NCBI RefSeq assembly: GCF_021353235.1
Contig: NZ_JAJTWT010000006.1
Location: forward strand, 1 to 64,000
Length of the DNA stretch: 64,000 nucleotides
Source: Pelomonas caseinilytica
Lineage (GTDB): Bacteria; Pseudomonadota; Gammaproteobacteria; Burkholderiales; Burkholderiaceae_C
Reading direction: 5' to 3'
Shown here: piece after piece, positions 58,819 through 64,000 of the stretch
Layout: each line of letters starts with the position of its first letter
How positions within the stretch are numbered: position 1 is the first letter of the stretch
Program-made: the position numbers and the translations under genes
The notes under the pieces: model-generated
Told to the model about the DNA's origin: nothing
Databases searched by the model: none
What the model saw: the letters and a program-made list of their open reading frames with translations, nothing else

Positions 58819-59616
58819 TCAGTTGCCGCCACGCCGACCGAAGGGCCACCAGCCCCGTCCTTCGGTACGTTGACGGCCCTCGGCGCGGGCCAGGATAAGT
58901 GCGATGTTATCGCGCCCGCCGCTGTCATTGGCCGCGTTGATCAGCGCCCGCGCAGCCTCGGGCAAGGCCGGATTGCCGTTGAGCAGGTTGGCCAGGCTGT
59001 CGTCATCCAGCATGTCTGACAGCCCGTCCGAGCAGAAGAGATAGGTGTCGCCGGCCTGCACCTCGTGCAGGTGCAGCTCCATCAGCACCGTGTCCTCGAC
59101 GCCGACGGCGCGGGTGACGAGGTTCTTGTTGCTGGAGAACGCGGCCTCCTCAACAGTGAGGAGGCCGGCGTCGATCTGCTCCTGCAGCAGGGAGTGGTCG
59201 CGGGTGATCTGGGTGAGGCGGCCGGCCCGCAGGCGGTAGCCGCGCGAGTCGCCGACGTGGCCAAGCAGCAGCCCCTCGGGGCGGAAGACGCCCAGCACCA
59301 GGGTCGTGCCCATGCCGGCGTAGCGCGGGTTGGTGTTGGCGGCGTTGAAGATGGCGCGGTTGGCGTTGTCGACGCAGATGTCCATGGCGCGGCGCACCTC
59401 GCCGGCCCGCGCCTCGCGGCCGGCGTCCTTGAGCCAGCGGCCCAGTTCGGTGGCGACGAAGCTGGTCAGCATCTGGCTGGCCACTTCACCGGCGTTGTAG
59501 CCGCCCATGCCGTCGGCCAGCACCGCCAGCCCGGCCGCCTCGTCCAGGGCCACCGAGTCCTCGTTGTTGTCGCGCGCACGGCCGACGTCGGTGGCGCTGA
59601 AGAACTCCAGGATCAT
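58819..59616 (-). CDS. PP2C-family protein serine/threonine phosphatase
   Basis: 265 residues. PPM motifs: ATDVGRARDNNEDS (metal Asp region), VLADGMGGYNAGE (metal Asp ~35), LLGHVGDSRGYRL, LFCSDGLSDML and SGGRDNIALI. All metal ligands are present. It reverses phosphorylation by the adjacent kinase. Its ATG overlaps the kinase stop (ATGA), a sign of translational coupling. Confidence 0.95.
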   Translation of the reverse strand: MILEFFSATDVGRARDNNEDSVALDEAAGLAVLADGMGGYNAGEVASQMLTSFVATELGRWLKDAGREARAGEVRRAMDICVDNANRAIFNAANTNPRYAGMGTTLVLGVFRPEGLLLGHVGDSRGYRLRAGRLTQITRDHSLLQEQIDAGLLTVEEAAFSSNKNLVTRAVGVEDTVLMELHLHEVQAGDTYLFCSDGLSDMLDDDSLANLLNGNPALPEAARALINAANDSGGRDNIALILARAEGRQRTEGRGWWPFGRRGGN

Positions 59617-60749
59617 GAGGCTTGCGGGGACTCGGGCGGTTGTGCGTCGGAGGGGGAGCGGCGATTCTGCCCTGCTTCCTCGGGCGGCAAGCGCAGTGTT
59701 TGCGCGAAGGCCTGGTCCTGGGCCTGGGCCGCCTCGGGGGGGGCGGGCTCGGCGTGCAGGTCCATCACGAGGACGGCCTCCAGGTCGCGGGCCATCTGTT
59801 CCCCGGAGGAATAGCGCAGCTCGGGCCGCTTCTCCAAGGCCACCGCGAGCACCAGCGCGAGGGACTCCGGCAGGCTGCGCCGGTAGGTCCGCACGTCGGG
59901 CGCGGGCTCCGTGGCGATCTGCTGCATGAGGCGGGCCATGGATTCGCTGTGGTGGGGCAGGGCCCCGGTCAGCAGCTGGTAGAGCAGTACGGCGAGGGAG
60001 TAGAGGTCGCTGCGGCCGTCCACCGTCAGGCCGGCCAGCTGTTCGGGCGACATGAAGGACGGCGTGCCCAACACCAGGCCGGTGCGGGTGCGGCTGCCGT
60101 CGCCGACCCGGGCGATGCCGAAGTCCATCAGCTTGAGGCTGCCGTTGACGCGGTCGAGCATGACGTTGGCGGGCTTGATGTCCCGGTGGATGACGCCATG
60201 ACTGTGCGCATAGTCCAGCGCCCGCGCCAGCCGCACCCCGATCTGCACGACCTCGCGCACGGGCAGCAGCTGGTTGGCCTTGGTGAAGAGGCTGAGGTCG
60301 CGGCCCAGCACGTATTCGAGGGCGATCCAGGCGTCGGTGCCCTCCTGGCCGGCATCGATGACCTGCAGGATGTCCGGGTGCTCGAGTTGGCCGGCGGCAC
60401 GCGCCTCGCGCATGAAGCGCTCGCGCACGTCGGCCAGGTCCTCGGCGGAGAACTCGCGGCTCAGCGACAGGCGCTTGACGGCCACCTGGCGGCCGGTGGA
60501 GCGCTGGGTGGCTTTGTAGACGATGGCCATGGCGCCGCGGCCGATCTCGGCTCCGAGTTCGAAATCCCGCAGGTCGTGCGGCGGCGTCGCGGACCTGGCC
60601 TGGGGGGCCGAGGCGCCGGGGGCCTGCGTCTGCTGCACGGCCGGCAGCGTCGAGAGTTCGCTGGGCGGCGCCTCGGCCGGCTCGGCGACGCGGCCGATCA
60701 GCCGTCGCCAGAAGCCGCCGGACTTGCTCGATTTGCCGCCGCTTGCCAT
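59613..60749 (-). CDS. Serine/threonine protein kinase (Hanks type)
   Basis: 378 residues, cytoplasmic. A low-complexity N-terminal ~60 residues precede the kinase domain (~63-325): GRGAMAIVYKA (P-loop), QVAVKRL (Lys 92), HRDIKPANVML (catalytic Asp), DFGIARV (metal Asp) and GTPSFMSPEQLAG (activation end). There is no membrane segment or PASTA domain, unlike PknB; the C-terminal tail is Pro/Gln-rich. It forms a module with PP2C and FHA proteins, often linked to type VI secretion or cell-envelope control, but no such cluster is in this window. Confidence 0.95.
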   Translation of the reverse strand: MASGGKSSKSGGFWRRLIGRVAEPAEAPPSELSTLPAVQQTQAPGASAPQARSATPPHDLRDFELGAEIGRGAMAIVYKATQRSTGRQVAVKRLSLSREFSAEDLADVRERFMREARAAGQLEHPDILQVIDAGQEGTDAWIALEYVLGRDLSLFTKANQLLPVREVVQIGVRLARALDYAHSHGVIHRDIKPANVMLDRVNGSLKLMDFGIARVGDGSRTRTGLVLGTPSFMSPEQLAGLTVDGRSDLYSLAVLLYQLLTGALPHHSESMARLMQQIATEPAPDVRTYRRSLPESLALVLAVALEKRPELRYSSGEQMARDLEAVLVMDLHAEPAPPEAAQAQDQAFAQTLRLPPEEAGQNRRSPSDAQPPESPQAS

Positions 60750-60759
60750 GCGGCCGATC

Positions 60760-61455
60760 TTAGGTCGACTGGCGCCTGCCGCGCCGGCTCAGCAGCCAGC
60801 CGACCGCGACGACGAAGACGGCACCGCTGAGGCTGACCGCGTAGTCCAGCCCGTGCAGGTGGGTCTCGAACCACTCGTGCACCGCGGCGTCCGTGGTCGC
60901 CATCTCGCCGGCCACGAAGCCGAGCAGGGCCGCGCCGAGGGTGATGATGGCGGGGAAGCGCTCCATCAGCTTCAGCAGCAGCGTGCTGCCGAAGATGATG
61001 AGCGGGATGGACAGCCCCAGGCCGATGACGAGGAGGATGACCCGCAGGTTCTCCGGCGCGCTGTTGGCGGCGGCGGCGACGGCGATGACGTTGTCCAGGC
61101 TCATGACGAGGTCGGCGACGAGGATGGTACGCACCGCACTCCAGAGGCTGGAGTGGGCGTGCACGTCGGCTTCGCCTTCATCGTCCGCGAGCAGCTGGAT
61201 GCCTATCCACAGCAGCAGCACGGCGCCGATGAGCTTGAGCCATGGCAGTTGCAGCAGCCGCACGGCGAAGAGGGTGAGCACCACGCGCAGCACGATGGCC
61301 GCGCCGCTGCCGAAGACGATGGCGCGCTTTTGCTGCGAGGCCGGCAGGTTGCGCGCCGCCAGGGCGATGACCACGGCGTTGTCGCCGGACAGCAGGACGT
61401 TGACCCAGATGATCTTGAGCAGCGCGATGAAGAAGGCGGCGTTCAGCAGGTCCAT
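60760..61455 (-). CDS. TerC-family integral membrane protein
   Basis: 231 residues from ATG 61455 (MDLLNAAFFIALL). Seven membrane helices and the conserved acidic motifs WVNVLLSGDNAVVIALAARN and LVADLVMSLDNVIAVAAAA. TerC/Alx/MeeF proteins are linked to metal (manganese) export and tellurite resistance; in Burkholderiales a copy commonly follows sucCD. A His/Asp/Glu-rich loop (ADDEGEADVHAHS) may bind metal. Confidence 0.92.
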   Translation of the reverse strand: MDLLNAAFFIALLKIIWVNVLLSGDNAVVIALAARNLPASQQKRAIVFGSGAAIVLRVVLTLFAVRLLQLPWLKLIGAVLLLWIGIQLLADDEGEADVHAHSSLWSAVRTILVADLVMSLDNVIAVAAAANSAPENLRVILLVIGLGLSIPLIIFGSTLLLKLMERFPAIITLGAALLGFVAGEMATTDAAVHEWFETHLHGLDYAVSLSGAVFVVAVGWLLSRRGRRQST

Positions 61456-61505
61456 GGAGTCGGCGTGGCCGGTGCGATCGGCGCGGGCGAATGACAAACG
61501 GCAAA

Positions 61506-61538
61506 GAAAAAGCCGCCGGTGTCGAACCCGGCGGCTTC
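61506..61538 (-). terminator. Rho-independent terminator after sucD
   Basis: On the minus strand GAAGCCGCCGGG-TTCGAC-ACCGGCGGCTTTTTC gives a long GC stem and five T, 22 bp after the sucD stop. It ends the sucCD transcript. Confidence 0.9.
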
Positions 61539-61559
61539 GTCAGGGGGTCGATTGCTGGA

Positions 61560-62453
61560 TTACAGCAGGGCTTTCAGCAGCTTGCCCATTTCCGAGGGGT
61601 TGCGCGTCACGGTGAAGCCGCACTCCTCCATGATGGCGAGCTTGGCATCGGCCGTGTCGGCGCCGCCCGAGATCAGCGCGCCGGCATGGCCCATGCGCTT
61701 GCCCGGAGGGGCGGTGACGCCGGCGATGAAGCCGACGATGGGCTTCTTCATGTTGGCCTTGCACCAGCGGGCGGCTTCCGCCTCGTCCGGGCCGCCGATC
61801 TCGCCGATCATGATGACGGCGTCGGTGTCGGGGTCGTCGTTGAAGGCCTTCATCACGTCGATGTGCTTGAGGCCGTTGATCGGGTCGCCGCCGATGCCGA
61901 CCGCGCTGGACTGGCCCAGGCCGATTTCGGTCAACTGGGCCACGGCTTCATACGTCAGCGTGCCGGAGCGCGAGACGACGCCGATGCGGCCCTTGCGGTG
62001 GATGTGGCCGGGCATGATGCCGATCTTGATTTCCTCGGGTGTGATCAGGCCCGGGCAGTTGGGGCCGAGCAGCAGCGTCTTCTTGCCGCCGGCAGCTTCC
62101 TTGGCCTTCATCTTGTTGCGCACTTCCAGCATGTCCCGCACGGGGATGCCTTCGGTGATGCAGATGGCCAGGTCCAGGTCGGCCTCGACGGCTTCCCAGA
62201 TGGCGGCGGCAGCGCCCGCGGGCGGCACGTAGATGACCGAGACGGTCGCGCCGGTCTGGGCGGCGGCTTCCTTGACGGTGGCGTAGATGGGGATCTCGGA
62301 GAACTTCTCGCCGGCCTTCTTGGGGTTCACGCCGGCGACGAAGGCGTTCTTGCCGTTGGCGTAGGCCTGGCAGCCCAGGGTGTGGAACTGGCCGGTCTTG
62401 CCGGTGATGCCCTGGGTGATGACCTTGGTGTCTTTGTTGATGTAGATCGACAT
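61560..62453 (-). CDS. sucD: Succinyl-CoA synthetase alpha subunit
   Basis: 297 residues. CoA-binding Rossmann region: [27 protein letters not shown] and [10 protein letters not shown]. The phosphohistidine lies in [10 protein letters not shown]. It pairs with SucC to interconvert succinyl-CoA and succinate with nucleotide triphosphate formation in the TCA cycle. The gene is 18 bp downstream of sucC and is followed by a terminator. Confidence 0.98.
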   Translation of the reverse strand: MSIYINKDTKVITQGITGKTGQFHTLGCQAYANGKNAFVAGVNPKKAGEKFSEIPIYATVKEAAAQTGATVSVIYVPPAGAAAAIWEAVEADLDLAICITEGIPVRDMLEVRNKMKAKEAAGGKKTLLLGPNCPGLITPEEIKIGIMPGHIHRKGRIGVVSRSGTLTYEAVAQLTEIGLGQSSAVGIGGDPINGLKHIDVMKAFNDDPDTDAVIMIGEIGGPDEAEAARWCKANMKKPIVGFIAGVTAPPGKRMGHAGALISGGADTADAKLAIMEECGFTVTRNPSEMGKLLKALL

Positions 62454-62471
62454 TTCTGATTCCTTCGGGCG

Positions 62472-63632
<1,161 letters not shown>

Positions 63633-63657
63633 GGCTGGGTCTTTCGGGTCGGGGAAG

Positions 63658-64000
63658 TCAGGAAGCGGTCGCGGCCGGCTCTGAGGCGCTCAGGTGCCAA
63701 CGCGGATAGAACTTGGCGACCACCGCGCCGTCGCGGCGCAGGGCGTGGCAGCGGTCGAGCTGGAAGGGCGGGTTGCCGGCGGCGTCACCCTCCCGTGTGT
63801 CGATCACCGAGCCGGCGAAGGCCTGGATCACGGCGGTCGGCAGCACCTGGCAGAGCTCGGTCAGGTGGGTGCAGCCGCGGGTGCCGGCCAAGCGCTCCTG
63901 CACGGCCTGCCGGAAGCCCTTCATCAGGCTGAGGCCGACGAGGCGGGCATAGGCATCGGCGTGGTCGTCACAGGCACCGGGATAGGGCATCCACCGCGTC
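63658..64000 (-). CDS. DUF2889-domain protein, C-terminal part (runs off window)
   Basis: At least 113 residues. Recognisable DUF2889 features are [40 protein letters not shown], and [18 protein letters not shown]. The frame continues upstream of the internal ATG at 63990 (RWMPYPG) to the window end, so the true start is outside. The function is unknown. It lies just upstream of sucC in the same direction, an arrangement common in Burkholderiales. Confidence 0.85.
   Translation of the reverse strand, partial: TRWMPYPGACDDHADAYARLVGLSLMKGFRQAVQERLAGTRGCTHLTELCQVLPTAVIQAFAGSVIDTREGDAAGNPPFQLDRCHALRRDGAVVAKFYPRWHLSASEPAATAS

Overview
The window is high-GC DNA typical of a betaproteobacterium of the order Burkholderiales, probably a relative of the Roseateles/Mitsuaria/Rubrivivax group. 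This is an inference from GC-rich third codon positions, the sucCD-terC and DUF2889 neighbourhood, an MHFG-type PEP-CTERM protein, a Lys/Ala-rich SWIB protein and a Fur-controlled TonB/siderophore block; no rRNA or intact tRNA is present to confirm it.

Positions 1-13,460 are accessory DNA. They hold a cut IS5-family transposase, a 5'-truncated Rhs gene with an HNH nuclease tail and Imm33-type immunity gene, and, converging on it, a two-gene secreted Rhs/YD operon whose second protein ends in a deaminase-like toxin (HAE...PxCxxC) directly followed by a candidate immunity gene. Next come a large tyrosine recombinase with a 30-bp palindrome just upstream, a graveyard of broken genes (IS66 TnpA, recombinase, HHxR-type small protein, HTH/DUF4145 junction, IS3 OrfB), and a 3' fragment of tRNA-Pro with its terminator that marks an old integration point.

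From 13.7 kb the sequence is mostly chromosome-like: a LytS/LytTR two-component system with a DUF2807 protein, slyX, two unknown secreted proteins, a cupin, recQ, a small secreted protein with VVISG/VVIEG motifs, a 1175-residue DyP peroxidase-P450 fusion, two unknown envelope proteins, a class III cyclase-AAA-TPR protein next to a second cyclase-like protein, another VVVTG microprotein, uvrA, an MHFG PEP-CTERM protein and a single-domain response regulator.

From 35.9 to 46.4 kb are an ISL3 transposase joined to a dispersed repeat, a HigBA-like toxin-antitoxin pair with a clear operator, a SWIB/histone-tail protein, a cytochrome b561-PepSY pair, an iron block (FMN hydroxy-acid oxidase, PiuC-like dioxygenase, siderophore receptor, TonB with Fur box), a small membrane protein, and a divergent TetR/GST pair with the operator inside the promoter.

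From 46.4 kb to the end are a BepA-like metalloprotease, moaC, a block of membrane and sugar-modifying genes (PglL/Wzy-like ligase, two unknown membrane proteins, a UGM-like flavoprotein, GtrA, a large polytopic protein) ending at a type IV pilin gene, an MBL phosphodiesterase, an FHA-PP2C-Ser/Thr kinase module, terC, sucD, sucC and a partial DUF2889 gene. The features most likely to repay study are the split Rhs deaminase operon, the DyP-P450 fusion, the VVVTG microproteins and the pilin-linked glycan cluster.
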